A stretch of 64,000 bases of DNA from Methanobrevibacter sp. TMH8 (GCF_020148105.1 NZ_JAHLZE010000012.1:78629-142628); one strand, 5' to 3'. Counted from the first letter of the stretch, positions 28,738 to 38,913 are shown. Notes: generated by a model from the sequence alone, not told the origin. Numbers and translations: made by a program.

Positions 28738-29513
28738 TATTTTTTATTTTCCTTTTAATTTTCAATTTTTTAATTCATTTTTTAATTCATTTTTTATTTA
28801 ATTTCATTATTTATTTTTATTTTCTTCTGATTTCAAAAAATAATTCTATTTTTATAATTATTTAGCAATTTTATAAAACATTATCATATATAATACAATA
28901 TATTTAAGATATAATAAAATTTCTAAATGAAGATAATTTTATTATATTAATTAAATATTAGTAAATAAGATTAATTTTAGACTCTAAAAGCAATAAAAAT
29001 GTTTTAAAACAATTTTTAAGCTCAAAAACACTCAATTAATAGATAAATATAAATATAATAATAAATAAACTATAATTGGCGGAAAATATGCCCAAGGGCT
29101 TATTATATAATAAGTCCTGGTTTTGTAAATAAATAAATTTAGTCAAGTAATTAGCTAAAAGTTGTTATTCACCTAATCCCATATTTCACATGTCTCATTC
29201 ATTCTATTAGCTAATTCTTGACTTTAAAAATTTAATATAAAATTATATATTAAAAATAATCTTCAAATAAACACTAAAATTATATATTAAAATAAATTTA
29301 AAGTAAATATTTAATATTATATGAAAATATATAATATCAAGGCATTGTTTATTAATTAAAGAACTTTAATCCATAAAATATGAATTAACTTAAAATTTTA
29401 TTTATTCATTTTATTGTAATAATAGGAAATATTATATTAGCTAAAAACAAAGATATCAATGTATAATATCCAATTTATTAAAAAATTCATTCAATTATTT
29501 GGAGAAATATAAA
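28738..29513. other. spacer between thrS and fae-hps
   Basis: A T-rich tract (28741-28850) that could terminate thrS is followed by AT-rich sequence, then the structured-RNA candidate at 29078-29229. A ribosome binding site GGAG (29501-29504) for fae-hps closes the region. No protein-coding gene is visible. Confidence 0.5.
29078..29229 (+). ncRNA. structured non-coding RNA candidate
   Basis: This patch is noticeably more G/C-containing than its surroundings. It holds a near-perfect hairpin GGGCTTATTATATAATAAGTCC (29096-29117) and a long stem: AGTCAAGTAATTAGCTAA (29141-29158) pairs with TTAGCTAATTCTTGACT (29207-29223), 17 pairs with a single bulged T, enclosing a 48-nt loop. An A/T-rich TATA-like stretch at 29043-29060 would start transcription at about the GGCGG at 29078. 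No known RNA class is recognised. Strand is uncertain because both strands fold; it could also be a long 5' leader of fae-hps. Confidence 0.5.
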
Positions 29514-30740
29514 ATGTATAAAATAGGAGAAGCCCTTGTTGGGGATGGAAACGAATTAGCTCACGTTGATTTAATAATCGGTGACAAAAATGGAGCAGCT
29601 GGGACTGCTTTTGCAAATGGTATGACACAGCTCTCAATTGGACATACTCCGTTATTATCTGTAATTAGACCTAATCTAATGACTAAACCTGCTACTTTAA
29701 TTATTCCAAAAGTAACTGTTGGAGATTTAGATGATGCAAGCAAGATATTTGGACCTGCTCAAACTGCAGTTGGTCGAGCTGTAGCTGATGCTGTAGAAGA
29801 AGGTTTAATTCCAAAAGAAAAGGCTGAAGAAATAGTAATAATGGTAAGTGTATTTATTCATCCTGATGCTAAAGATTATAGAAAAATTTATCAATATAAC
29901 TATGGAGCTACAAAATTAGCTATTAGAAGAGCAATGACTGATTATCCAGGAATTGATAAAGTATTAAATGAAAAAGATAGAGGAACCCATCCAATTATGG
30001 GATTCAAAGTTACAAGACTATGGTCTCCTCCATATGTCCAAGTTGCACTTGATCTTGATAATCTTGATACAATGGAAAAAATTATCAATGCTGTGCCAGA
30101 CAGGGAAAGAGTATTACTTGAAGCAGGAACACCACTTATTAAGAAGTTTGGTGTAGGTGTAGTTAGTAAAATTAGAGCAATTAGACCAGATGCATTTATT
30201 ATAGCTGATCTTAAAACTCTTGATGTTGGTCGTGTTGAAATTAAGATGGCAGCTGATGAGACAGCTGATGCAGTAGCTATTTCTGGACTTGGAACAATTG
30301 AATCAATAGAAAAAGCTATCCATGAAGCTCAAAAACAAGGAATTTATTCAATCCTTGATATGATGAATGTGGATAACTTTACTGAAAAACTTAATCAAAT
30401 ACAAGATAATCTTAAACCTAATATAGTTCTTTTACACAGAAATGTGGATCTTGAAACTTCAATGGCTGAAAAAGGTGAAGATACTAGTAATATGACTGAA
30501 TGGGGCAATATCAAAGAAATCAAGAAAATGATTGGTTCAGGTGGCCTTGTTGCAGTAGCTGGTGGAATCACTCCAGAAAAAGTGGACGAAGCTATTGAAT
30601 CTGGAGCAGATATAATTGTTGTAGGAAGATATATTATTGGTTCAAGAGATGTTAGAAGATCTGCAGAAGACTTCTTAGCTCACTTACCACAAGATCCTGA
30701 TAACATGAGATTAGCTCTTGATGAAGATGAACAAGTTTAA
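29514..30740 (+). CDS. fae-hps: bifunctional formaldehyde-activating enzyme / 3-hexulose-6-phosphate synthase
   Basis: The N-terminal Fae domain (about 1-160) condenses formaldehyde with tetrahydromethanopterin; the C-terminal Hps domain (about 170-408) interconverts formaldehyde plus ribulose-5-phosphate and hexulose-6-phosphate. In archaea lacking the oxidative pentose phosphate path the fusion supplies ribulose-5-phosphate and captures the released formaldehyde. Catalytic His17 lies in [10 protein letters not shown]; Hps features include [11 protein letters not shown] and [20 protein letters not shown]. The ATG at 29514 (GGAG nine bases upstream) is preferred over a TTG 15 nt before it. 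408 residues, complete. Confidence 0.95.
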   Translation: MYKIGEALVGDGNELAHVDLIIGDKNGAAGTAFANGMTQLSIGHTPLLSVIRPNLMTKPATLIIPKVTVGDLDDASKIFGPAQTAVGRAVADAVEEGLIPKEKAEEIVIMVSVFIHPDAKDYRKIYQYNYGATKLAIRRAMTDYPGIDKVLNEKDRGTHPIMGFKVTRLWSPPYVQVALDLDNLDTMEKIINAVPDRERVLLEAGTPLIKKFGVGVVSKIRAIRPDAFIIADLKTLDVGRVEIKMAADETADAVAISGLGTIESIEKAIHEAQKQGIYSILDMMNVDNFTEKLNQIQDNLKPNIVLLHRNVDLETSMAEKGEDTSNMTEWGNIKEIKKMIGSGGLVAVAGGITPEKVDEAIESGADIIVVGRYIIGSRDVRRSAEDFLAHLPQDPDNMRLALDEDEQV

Positions 30741-30774
30741 ACCTAAATTTGTTTTTATTTAAATATAACTAAAT

Positions 30775-30806
30775 TATAGCTATTGATTTTTATAGCTAAT
30801 TTTTTC
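30775..30806 (+). terminator. possible terminator of fae-hps
   Basis: A 7-bp stem, TAGCTAT (30777-30783) with ATAGCTA (30792-30798), is followed by ATTTTTTC. It begins 36 nt after the stop codon. Archaeal terminators need mainly the T tract, so the hairpin may be incidental. Confidence 0.4.
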
Positions 30807-30923
30807 TTTTATTTTTCTTTTTTGATATCATTCTTTACCACAATTTAATATTTATTACTTATCTATTATTTTCTCTACAAGATTTTTAATTATATTTTTT
30901 ATAGAAAAAATTTTTAATAAAAA

Positions 30924-31347
30924 TATAAGTTATAAGTTATAATTTATAACTTATATTATTTAACTTAAAAATTATTATATTTAAGTTATTCATTAAAAGT
31001 TATTTATTAAATATTATAAATTATATTTTATAATTTATAAGTTTTAAATTATTTGATATAAGTTATAAGTTATTCTTTATAATAAATAACTTTTAAGTTA
31101 CTAATTAAAATTTATAACTAATAAATTATAAAATATAATTTACAACTTAAAATTTATAAGAAATAAGTTATAAGTTAAAATTTAGTAATTAAAACTTATA
31201 ATTAATAAAAAATAAGTTATAAGTTAAAACTTATAATTAAATTATTATAACTTATAATTTATAATAAATAACTAAAAAGTTAAAAATTATAAGAAATAAA
31301 TTATAAGTTAGTATAAAATTATAAGTTATAACTAATAAGTTATAAAT
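30924..31347 (+). repeat. ATAAGTT-heptad repeat array, centromere candidate
   Basis: ATAAGTTATAAGTTA (two 7-bp units plus one base) occurs at 30925, 31058, 31163 and 31212. The first copy is part of an inverted repeat: TATAAGTTATAA (30924-30935) against TTATAACTTATA (30944-30955). Further pieces are TTATAAGTTA (31301-31310), ATAAGTTATAACTAATAAGTTATAAA (31321-31346, broken into two half-sites) and the opposite-strand TTATAACTTATAA near 31245. Position upstream of a par-type operon suggests binding sites for the ParB-like protein or another partition factor. Confidence 0.5.
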
Positions 31348-31541
31348 AAAAACTACTCACTTTTAATTTAAAACTTATATAGTATAAATGATAATATATA
31401 AATTAAAAATTAAAACTTATATCTTATTTTCAAATAATATAAAAAATAATAAATAATTATAATAAAATTAAATTAAATTAATAAAAATTAAAATAAATTG
31501 ATAAAACCTTATACTGATTAAAAATAAAGGAAATAGAAATC

Positions 31542-32327
31542 ATGGGAGAAACAATAGCTATAATAAACCAAAAAGGCGGTTGTGGAAAAACAACAACAGC
31601 TGTTAATTTATCTGCATCAATTGCAACATTGGGAAAATCAGTTTTAATTGTTGATATGGACCCACAAGGAAATACAACTACAAGTTTTGGAATTAATAAA
31701 CAAGAATTAGAAAATACTGTTTATTCAGCAATAAGTGGTCAAGTAAGTGTGAAAAAAGCTATAATTCCAACAATGGTTGATAATTTATTTATTCTTCCAA
31801 GTAATATTTCATTAAGTGGAGTAGAAGTTGAATTAAGTAAATTAGATAATTATCATCTGGTTTTAAAAGAGTTATTAGCTCCAATTAAGGATATTTTTGA
31901 ATATATAATCATTGATCTTCCACCATCACTTGGAATAATAACAGTTAATGGATTAGTAGCAAGTGATAGTCTTATAATACCTATACAGGCAGAATACTTT
32001 GCATTAGAAGGATTAGCTGATTTAACTAATACAATTAATTTAGTTGAAGAGCGTCTTAAAAGTCCATCTCCAATAAAAGGGATTGTTTTAACATTATATG
32101 ATTCTAGAACTAGACTTGGAAAAGAAGTTTATGTTGAACTTAAAAAATACTTTGGAGATAAAGAACATATGTTTAAAACAGTTATTTCAAGAAATATACG
32201 TTTAGCTGAAGCACCAAGTTATGGAATGCCATGTATAGCATATGATGAGGAAAGTAGAGGGGCTAGATCTTATTTAAAATTAGCTAAAGAAATATTAGAA
32301 TTAGATGAAGAAAAAAATCAGAGTTAA
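31542..32327 (+). CDS. parA: ParA family (Soj/MinD-type) chromosome-partition ATPase
   Basis: The 261-residue ATPase has the deviant Walker A KGGCGKTTT (11-19), Walker A' VDMDPQGN (37-44) and Walker B YIIIDLPPSLG with Asp125. ParA proteins bind nonspecific DNA as ATP dimers and are released by a ParB-type partner that stimulates hydrolysis. The next gene, 44 nt downstream, carries exactly the N-terminal motif by which bacterial ParB does this. The ATG has AAAGGAAAT upstream. The 5' region is full of palindromic heptads. Standard length; nothing missing. Confidence 0.92.
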   Translation: MGETIAIINQKGGCGKTTTAVNLSASIATLGKSVLIVDMDPQGNTTTSFGINKQELENTVYSAISGQVSVKKAIIPTMVDNLFILPSNISLSGVEVELSKLDNYHLVLKELLAPIKDIFEYIIIDLPPSLGIITVNGLVASDSLIIPIQAEYFALEGLADLTNTINLVEERLKSPSPIKGIVLTLYDSRTRLGKEVYVELKKYFGDKEHMFKTVISRNIRLAEAPSYGMPCIAYDEESRGARSYLKLAKEILELDEEKNQS

Positions 32328-32371
32328 AACTTATTAATTAAACAATGAATTAAAGAATGGTAAGGGTAAAA

Positions 32372-33019
32372 ATGGCAAAAAATAATAAAGATAATAAAAG
32401 AGGATTGGGCCGTGGGTTAGACTCATTAATACCAAAAATTGATGAATCAGAAGAAGAAAAATCAAATAAATCTTCATTAACTTTAGAAGATATTCTTTCT
32501 AATTCAGAAGAAGAGGAAAATGAAAACATTGAAACAGAAAAAACAGAAGAAGAAAAAACAGAACCAGAAAAAAATGAAGATGAGTCTGATATTACTGATA
32601 ATGATGTAATTGAAGAAATAAAAGAAATAGAAGAAGAAGTTGGTAGAAAAGAAGGAGACGTTGATGTAATCACAGAAGAGTTGATTACTGAAAAGAGTAT
32701 TGAGGATACCCTTGAAAGAGAAAAATCAGAAGAAAAGGAAGATTTAAAAGAAATTGAAGAGCCTGAAGAAATTGAAGAATCTGAAAAAACAGAAGAAATT
32801 GTTTTAAATGATTATGAATTAGACAGTATTGAAGAAGTTAAAAAAATAATTGAAAAGAATCCAAGAATCACTTTATGGTCTGCAAAATCTAGTGCAGTAT
32901 TCAGATATTTAAGAAAAACAAGGCCTGAATTTAGTATTAGTAAGGAAGCATCGGAATTAATCGATCAAGCTGTTTCTAAAAAATATCCTGAAATTTGGAA
33001 ACTATTTGAAGACTTATGA
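32372..33019 (+). CDS. ParB-like ParA partner: N-terminal GLGRGL box, acidic linker, novel C-terminal domain
   Basis: The protein (215 residues) begins with KRGLGRGLDSLIP (9-21), nearly identical to the LG-rGL box at the N-terminus of bacterial ParB/Spo0J, which triggers ParA ATPase. It has no ParB CTPase domain and no central helix-turn-helix. Instead an extremely acidic linker (about 24-146, mostly Glu, Asp, Ser, Lys) leads to a compact C-terminal segment (147-215) with predicted helices: ELDSIEEVKKIIEKNPRIT, AVFRYLRKTRPEF and KEASELIDQAVSKKYPEIWK. It is cotranscribed with parA. The ATG at 32372 is preferred; another in-frame ATG lies 15 nt upstream. Family unknown to me. Confidence 0.75.
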   Translation: MAKNNKDNKRGLGRGLDSLIPKIDESEEEKSNKSSLTLEDILSNSEEEENENIETEKTEEEKTEPEKNEDESDITDNDVIEEIKEIEEEVGRKEGDVDVITEELITEKSIEDTLEREKSEEKEDLKEIEEPEEIEESEKTEEIVLNDYELDSIEEVKKIIEKNPRITLWSAKSSAVFRYLRKTRPEFSISKEASELIDQAVSKKYPEIWKLFEDL

Positions 33020-33149
33020 CTTTAAAATCAAAAAATATTTGGTTATAATTTTAAGAATATAATAAATAAAATAATATATTGCTATTATTACCCTAATTTT
33101 TCTTTTTTTATTATATTATTTATTATTATACTGATATAGAATGGTAAGA

Positions 33150-35729
33150 TTATATCAATTTCTTATCATTATTATCCTTTTTAAAATTTAGATATTCACT
33201 GTTTAAAACTTTTCTGATATTTTCAGCTGTTTTTTTACCAATTCCATCGATTTCTTGTAATTCATTATCATTTGCATTAATAACAGATTGAACAGTCCCA
33301 AACTTTTCAAGTAATTTTTTAGCAGTCACTGGTCCAATATTTGGTAAGGACTCAACAATAAATAGCTGCTGTTCCCATATATTTGCAGGCTTTCTTTCTG
33401 TTCTTATTTGAATAGGAGTTGATTTATCACTTTGTTCCCGAATAGCTATTCTTTTAATCATTGCTGCTGTATCTTCAGGATTTCGAGTAGGAATAATTGA
33501 AATTCCAAAATCAATAGCTATAGAAGCTAAAGATCCTCGAATCGCATCAGGAGATAAAAACCCAGAATAAAAATCATCACCTTCTAAAATCATGATAGGA
33601 TTTTTGAATTCTTCCTGCATTGTCCTTGCTTGTTTATATAGTCTTTTATCTACAATGGAATCGGTAAAATCTTTAGCTGTTTTTCTTTCAATAGCTACTT
33701 CATCACTAACTTGATAGTCACCAGCACTCATAGCTTTAATTCTCACATCTACATTAATTGTATCTAAAGCTCTAAGTACATTAGAATTTCCTTCTCTTGA
33801 ATCAGCATATACTAAAACATTTTTATTTTTATTTTTAGAAAGCTTTAACTCATCAATAGCATCGTTTATACTTTTATTAGAATTGTTAGAATTATTAAAT
33901 TTATTAGATTCATTAGATTCATTAGAATCATTGGATTTATCAGTATTAGTGTTAATATTGATATTATCTTCGATATTTTTCTTATTTAAATCATCTGAAC
34001 TAACTTCATTATCTAATTCAACACCAATTTCAACTTTTTTTCCAATAATTTTTGAATTAACTTCTTCATTTTTTATCTTATCTAAAGATTTTTGATTCAA
34101 GTTTTTTAGAGCATCTTTATTAACAAGTTGTTCTTTCATTCTTTTTTCTTTGTTTAAACTTGCCCAATAATAACCTTCATCCCTTGTTCCTTTAGCAATT
34201 AAAACTTTCATTTTACCAGAATTTTTTCTTCCAGTTCGTCCTCTTCTTTGTATCATACGAACTTCAGAAGGAACAGGTTCATAAAGTATAACTAAATCAA
34301 CAGCAGGAATATCAATTCCTTCTTCAGCTACACTAGTTGAAAGCAAAACATCATAATTTCCAACTTTAAAAGACTTAATAATTTTCTTTTGTTCAGTTTG
34401 CGTAAGGCCTTTTTCACCATCTCTAGATCCTTGACCGAAAAATTTAACAGATTTAATGCCTTCAGCTTCACATTTCTGATAAATCATTTCAAGTGTATCT
34501 CTAAATTGAGTAAATACAATTATTTTTCGCTTTTTATTAAGATTTTTACCATTATCTTCATTTTCGATATTTGTATTATTATTGTTACTAATTTCTTGGG
34601 ATTTGTTTTTATTAGTGTTAGTTAGTTTTGTTTGACTAATATCATCGATTTTTAGTTCTTCTTTTAATATTTCTATCAATTTTCTAAGTTTTGGATGCTC
34701 CCATCCATTTTTTTCAGCTTGTTGTGATAACATAATGGCTTGTGAGAAATCTGCATCTAGGAAAAGACTTTTAGCTGCCTTAGTATTTTTCTTTCTAAGT
34801 CTAGCTATATATTTATTAAAAGTAGCTACACCTTGAGTTTCAAGTAATTCAAGAGCATGTTGAAGATTTATAACAGCGCTTAAAATAGAAATAGCTTGAT
34901 AACATTCTTTTGGAGGGGTGGTAGCTCTAGCTATCCTATTTTGAACATTTCCTCTTGCTTTAAGAATATCAATTTTATTAACAGAAATAGTTGGAATAAC
35001 ATTTAAATTCTTTAGCATTTTTAATCTATGTTTAAGAGCTTTATTAATATGATCTTTAATCTTTTCAAGCTCTTTACTCATTTTAACTTTAACCCAATCA
35101 ATTTCAATTGGATTAAAATATGGTTTTACATCAGGATCTTCTTCTGTTTTAACAACAACATCTTGAATAAAAAGATTTTCACAAACTTCTCTAATTTTTC
35201 CCTGATCAGATCCTGGAGAAGCTGTAAGACCAAGAATGAGATGACTTTTAGCTGTTTTAACATATCTTTGAGCAAGATATACATAAGCATAAGATCCAAC
35301 AGCATGGTGACATTCATCAAAAACAAGAAGAGAAACATTAGAAAGATCATATCGTCCATTAAGTAAGTCTGATTCTACTGTTTGTGGAGTTGCACATATT
35401 ACTTGAGATTCATCCCAACGTTTTTTTCGATCATCAGCTTTTATAGCTCCAGTGATTGAAGTACATTTAACATTAAGAAAATGTCTAAAGTTTTCTTCAT
35501 GTTGTATAGCTAATGGTTTACTTGGAGCTAAAATCAAGACTTTTGAACCTTGAATCTTTTTTAACCTATCTGCAGCTACAAGAACAGCTATGAGAGTTTT
35601 TCCAAGGGCAGTCGGAGCTACTATCATTGTGTTTCCATTTTTAAGAACACCAGCAGCTAATACTTGCTGATAAATACGTGCCTCTGCAGTGTTAGGTTTC
35701 ACAAGAGGATGTTTTATGAAATTATCCAT
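33150..35729 (-). CDS. hef: Hef helicase-nuclease (XPF/FANCM-type)
   Basis: Hef processes stalled replication forks. The SF2 helicase half has motif I APTALGKT (39-46), DECH (138-141), and motifs near TQFRDTLE, STSVAEEGIDIP and QRRGRTGR (493-500). After an Asn/Ser-rich linker (585-620) comes the ERCC4 nuclease with ADSREG (641-646) and ERKTAKDF (680-687), then two helix-hairpin-helix motifs (about 790-845). All catalytic residues are intact, so both activities should work. The start is ATG 35729; a TTG 21 nt upstream extends the frame. The 859-residue length is larger than Pyrococcus Hef mainly through the linkers. It is convergent with the ParB-like gene. Confidence 0.94.
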   Translation of the reverse strand: MDNFIKHPLVKPNTAEARIYQQVLAAGVLKNGNTMIVAPTALGKTLIAVLVAADRLKKIQGSKVLILAPSKPLAIQHEENFRHFLNVKCTSITGAIKADDRKKRWDESQVICATPQTVESDLLNGRYDLSNVSLLVFDECHHAVGSYAYVYLAQRYVKTAKSHLILGLTASPGSDQGKIREVCENLFIQDVVVKTEEDPDVKPYFNPIEIDWVKVKMSKELEKIKDHINKALKHRLKMLKNLNVIPTISVNKIDILKARGNVQNRIARATTPPKECYQAISILSAVINLQHALELLETQGVATFNKYIARLRKKNTKAAKSLFLDADFSQAIMLSQQAEKNGWEHPKLRKLIEILKEELKIDDISQTKLTNTNKNKSQEISNNNNTNIENEDNGKNLNKKRKIIVFTQFRDTLEMIYQKCEAEGIKSVKFFGQGSRDGEKGLTQTEQKKIIKSFKVGNYDVLLSTSVAEEGIDIPAVDLVILYEPVPSEVRMIQRRGRTGRKNSGKMKVLIAKGTRDEGYYWASLNKEKRMKEQLVNKDALKNLNQKSLDKIKNEEVNSKIIGKKVEIGVELDNEVSSDDLNKKNIEDNININTNTDKSNDSNESNESNKFNNSNNSNKSINDAIDELKLSKNKNKNVLVYADSREGNSNVLRALDTINVDVRIKAMSAGDYQVSDEVAIERKTAKDFTDSIVDKRLYKQARTMQEEFKNPIMILEGDDFYSGFLSPDAIRGSLASIAIDFGISIIPTRNPEDTAAMIKRIAIREQSDKSTPIQIRTERKPANIWEQQLFIVESLPNIGPVTAKKLLEKFGTVQSVINANDNELQEIDGIGKKTAENIRKVLNSEYLNFKKDNNDKKLI

Positions 35730-35953
35730 GTAATTTATTTTGTAAATCAAGCTTAAATAGCTTTTGAGAGAGGTTTTGAAAAGTATTTTTAAAAAAATTA
35801 TAATAAAAAAATTAATCTGTTAGAATTAAACTAATATTTGTAAAAGTATTAATAATACAAGATAAATATATAAATAATAGAAATATTACTATAAATAATT
35901 TTAATTAAAAATATATAGATAAATTAGAAGTAATAGTTTTAAACGGTGATGAA

Positions 35954-36688
35954 TTGATAATTATAATGGATGAAAGAGGAAAAAAATATCTCATTGATCA
36001 AAAAAGTGAATTCCAAAGTGATTTAGGAATCATATCTCAAGAAGATATAGCTAAAGCAGAAGTTGGTCAATCTCTTATAACTCATCTAGATAAAGAGTTT
36101 AAAGTTATCAAACCTAATGTTAATGATTTTATTGATTTAATGGATAGAAGATGTTCTATACTAATCCAAAAAGATATTGGTACTGTAGTTGCAAAAACTG
36201 GTCTTGGAAGTGGAAGTAGAGTAGTTGATGCAGGAACTGGTGCTGGAGCTATTGCATTAAATTTTGGAAACATAGTTGGTAGAGAAGGCAATGTATATAG
36301 CTATGAAATTAGAGAAGACTTTGCAGAAGTAGCTAAAAAGAATATTGTTTCTTTTGGATTAGATAATATTATTGAAATTAAAAATAAAGATATAAAAACC
36401 GGAATTGATGAAGAAAAAATTGATTTAGTCTTTCTTGACCTTACAAAACCATATGAAATATTCGAAAATGTTTATGAATGCTTAAATCTTGGTGGTTATT
36501 TAGCTGTGTATGCTCCATACATAGATCAAATAGAGACATCATACAGAGTAGCTAAAAAACTAGGATTCAATGATTTATCCATTATAGAAACTTTAGAAAG
36601 GGAAATAGAAGTTAGAACCCAAGGGACACGGCCTAAAACAAGAATGGTTGGGCATAGTGGATATTTAATGTTTGGAAGAAAGCTATAA
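35954..36688 (+). CDS. trmI: tRNA (adenine-N1-)-methyltransferase, TrmI type
   Basis: The enzyme methylates N1 of adenine 58 (and in archaea often also 57) in the T loop. The N-terminal small domain covers about residues 1-80; the Rossmann fold starts with the SAM site VVDAGTGAGAIALNFG and continues with VYSYEIREDF and the LVFLDLTKPYE motif. The C-terminal RTQGTRPKTRMVGHSGYLMF is typical. The reading frame opens at a TTG (35954) three bases after GGTGAT; an ATG 12 nt later (35966) lies rather far from that site, so the TTG is favoured, with moderate certainty. 244 residues, single gene. Confidence 0.9.
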   Translation: MIIIMDERGKKYLIDQKSEFQSDLGIISQEDIAKAEVGQSLITHLDKEFKVIKPNVNDFIDLMDRRCSILIQKDIGTVVAKTGLGSGSRVVDAGTGAGAIALNFGNIVGREGNVYSYEIREDFAEVAKKNIVSFGLDNIIEIKNKDIKTGIDEEKIDLVFLDLTKPYEIFENVYECLNLGGYLAVYAPYIDQIETSYRVAKKLGFNDLSIIETLEREIEVRTQGTRPKTRMVGHSGYLMFGRKL

Positions 36689-36855
36689 TAAAGTTTAATA
36701 ATAAATAATATGATGATAACAATTATAATCAAATAATTTATTAGAAATAATAAAATAATTAAACTAATAAATAAATATTAAATGAATAATTTATATAGAA
36801 TTTATAATAAAATTCATAATAAATTTACAATACAATAAATAGTTTTTATCAGAGT

Positions 36856-37785
36856 GTGGTTAAAATTTTCAATCTAAATGATGTTATTTCAATAAAAGAT
36901 TTTCAAAAGAAAGATATTGAATTTATTTTAGATGAAGCAGAAAATCTTGAAAAAGTAGCTAGATCTGAAGAAAGTTCAGAAGAATTAGGTGGAAAAATAT
37001 TAGGAATGATGTTTTTTGAACCATCAACAAGGACTAGACTTTCTTTTGAAACATCTATGAAACGTCTTGGTGGAGATTGTGTTGGTTTTGCAGGTAGTGC
37101 AGGTAGTTCTGTATCTAAAGGTGAAAGTTTAGCCGATACTTCAAAAATGTTTGAAGCTTACTCTGATGCTCTTGTTATAAGACATAATTTAGAGGGAGCA
37201 GCTAAATTCATAACAGACATTGTTGATGTTCCTGTAATAAACGCTGGTGATGGAGCTGGTCAACATCCAACTCAAACACTACTTGATTTATACACTATAA
37301 AACGAAATTTTGATAAAGTCAAAGGATTGAATGTTGCATTAGTTGGAGATTTAAAATATGGTCGTACAGTACATTCTCTTGCTTATGCTCTTGGAATGTT
37401 TGATGCTCAAATGAGTTTTGTATCTCCAGATGAGTTAAAAATGCCAAAAGAAACTCTTCATGATCTTGAAAAAAATAATATTAAATTTCATGAAACTAAT
37501 AACTTAAAAGATATTATTGATGAAGTTGATGTTTTATATGTAACTAGAATCCAAAAAGAGAGATTTCCAGATGAAGAAGAATACTCAAAAATTAAAGGAG
37601 CATATCTTATTGATAAAGATCTTATAAATGGGAAAGATCTTATTGTAATGCACCCTCTTCCAAGAGTAGATGAAATAGCTACAGATGTTGATAATACAAA
37701 GTATAATAAGTATTTTGAGCAGGCTTTTTATGGTGTTCCTGTCAGAATGGCTATATTAAAGAATATAATTAAAAATAAAATATAA
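36856..37785 (+). CDS. pyrB: aspartate carbamoyltransferase catalytic subunit
   Basis: PyrB joins carbamoyl phosphate and aspartate in pyrimidine synthesis. The 309-residue chain has the carbamoyl-phosphate motif [13 protein letters not shown] (STRTR at 57-61), [12 protein letters not shown] and the aspartate-side HPLPRVDEI. The regulatory subunit pyrI is not adjacent. A GTG (36856) with only a weak GAG ahead is the best start; there is no nearby in-frame ATG. It forms a single-gene unit, convergent with cbiB with a 30-nt gap. The paralogue ornithine carbamoyltransferase lies at 47.1 kb. Confidence 0.94.
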   Translation: MVKIFNLNDVISIKDFQKKDIEFILDEAENLEKVARSEESSEELGGKILGMMFFEPSTRTRLSFETSMKRLGGDCVGFAGSAGSSVSKGESLADTSKMFEAYSDALVIRHNLEGAAKFITDIVDVPVINAGDGAGQHPTQTLLDLYTIKRNFDKVKGLNVALVGDLKYGRTVHSLAYALGMFDAQMSFVSPDELKMPKETLHDLEKNNIKFHETNNLKDIIDEVDVLYVTRIQKERFPDEEEYSKIKGAYLIDKDLINGKDLIVMHPLPRVDEIATDVDNTKYNKYFEQAFYGVPVRMAILKNIIKNKI

Positions 37786-37815
37786 TAGATAAAATAAGTC
37801 TATTAAGATAATAAT

Positions 37816-38913
37816 TTAAAAAATTAAAAATATTAAAAATAAAATTAATATTAAAAATAATATTAAAAATAAAATAGCTAAATATATTCCAAATCTCGAT
37901 AATTTAGCTGTTTTTTCTATATAATCTCTTTTTAATGGATTTATATTATTTCCAATAACATATACACCTTTTTTTACAAGAGAAATATTTAAGCTACCAG
38001 CTACCGCGGCCATAGTAAAGCCTGAGTTAGGAGATGGAGGTTTTTTAGCATCTCTCTTCATGATTTTATAGGAATTTTTCCAATCTATCTCCTTACTTCC
38101 TAATTTTTTATATATCATTGAGGCTAAAACAATCATTATTCCTCCAAAACGAGCTGGAATATAATTTAAAATATCATCTAATTTAGCTGGGACAAATCCA
38201 ATTATCATATACTTTTCATTTTTGTATCCAACCATTGCATCAAGTGTATTAATGATTCTATAAATTATAGCTACTAAAATAGCTACTATTACAGTAAATA
38301 TAGATAAAGGAAGAGAATATATTGTTTGAAGATGAATATTTGGGATATTTGGAATATGTGGATTTATAAAGCTTATAATTAAAAAACTTAAGATTAATAT
38401 TATATTAACTAAAATATAGTAGAATATAGGAGCTATAGCTGAATCTGTAATATTTTCAGACAAAGTTTCAATTGTTGCAGATATTATAAGATTTTCACTG
38501 AGTTCAGCTGTATCTCTACTAACAAGATAAGACATGGATTTTCTAGCTATATCAATTCCTTCTTCTAAATCTTCTTTGATTTTTCTAGCTGAAAAAAGAA
38601 GCATTTTTATTGAGAATGTCGAAGAAAGAATTATTGCAGAAACAATGACGAAAATAACTATATTGTAGCTAGATAAAAATAAAATTATTGAGAAAACAAC
38701 TATAGATATAATTGAAACTAAAATGGTTAAAATAAATCCAGATATTCTACTTTCAATCTTTAAAAGCTTTTTAGAAAATAAATCAATGAGTTTTCCAATG
38801 AAAACAACCGGATGTATTTTTGCTGGTAATTCACCAAAAATTAGATCTATGAATATTGATAAAGCTAAAATAAGAAGAATCAATACTATTAATTCAATTC
38901 CATCAATTATCAT
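37816..38913 (-). CDS. cbiB: adenosylcobinamide-phosphate synthase
   Basis: CbiB (CobD) attaches aminopropanol phosphate to adenosylcobyric acid and is an integral membrane protein. The 365 residues show the conserved GELPAKIHPVVFIGKLID near the N-terminus, the ARKSMSYLVSRDTAELSE and AIETLSENITDSAIAP segments, DAMVGYKNEKY and the KPPSPNSGFTMAAVAGSL motif, with about seven hydrophobic segments. A very hydrophobic C-terminal tail is present. The start ATG 38913 has only a weak ribosome binding site. It is one of three cobalamin genes in the window, all apart from each other. Confidence 0.92.
   Translation of the reverse strand: MIIDGIELIVLILLILALSIFIDLIFGELPAKIHPVVFIGKLIDLFSKKLLKIESRISGFILTILVSIISIVVFSIILFLSSYNIVIFVIVSAIILSSTFSIKMLLFSARKIKEDLEEGIDIARKSMSYLVSRDTAELSENLIISATIETLSENITDSAIAPIFYYILVNIILILSFLIISFINPHIPNIPNIHLQTIYSLPLSIFTVIVAILVAIIYRIINTLDAMVGYKNEKYMIIGFVPAKLDDILNYIPARFGGIMIVLASMIYKKLGSKEIDWKNSYKIMKRDAKKPPSPNSGFTMAAVAGSLNISLVKKGVYVIGNNINPLKRDYIEKTAKLSRFGIYLAILFLILFLILILFLIFLIF

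Larger units (their letters stand above)
30741..31541. other. parA upstream region, rich in ATAAGTT heptads
   Basis: Eight hundred bases with no gene and very little G or C. From 30920 to 31350 the motif ATAAGTTATAAGTTA recurs at 30925, 31058, 31163 and 31212, with partial and inverted copies between (see the separate entry). The rest is A/T-rich. It forms the entire region before the ParA ATPase. Confidence 0.55.

Noticed and set aside
32350..32673. 107-codon minus-strand frame opposite the ParB-like gene
   Set aside because: Its Ser/Phe-rich sequence is the antisense of the Glu/Lys-rich acidic linker; no ribosome binding site or independent codon bias.
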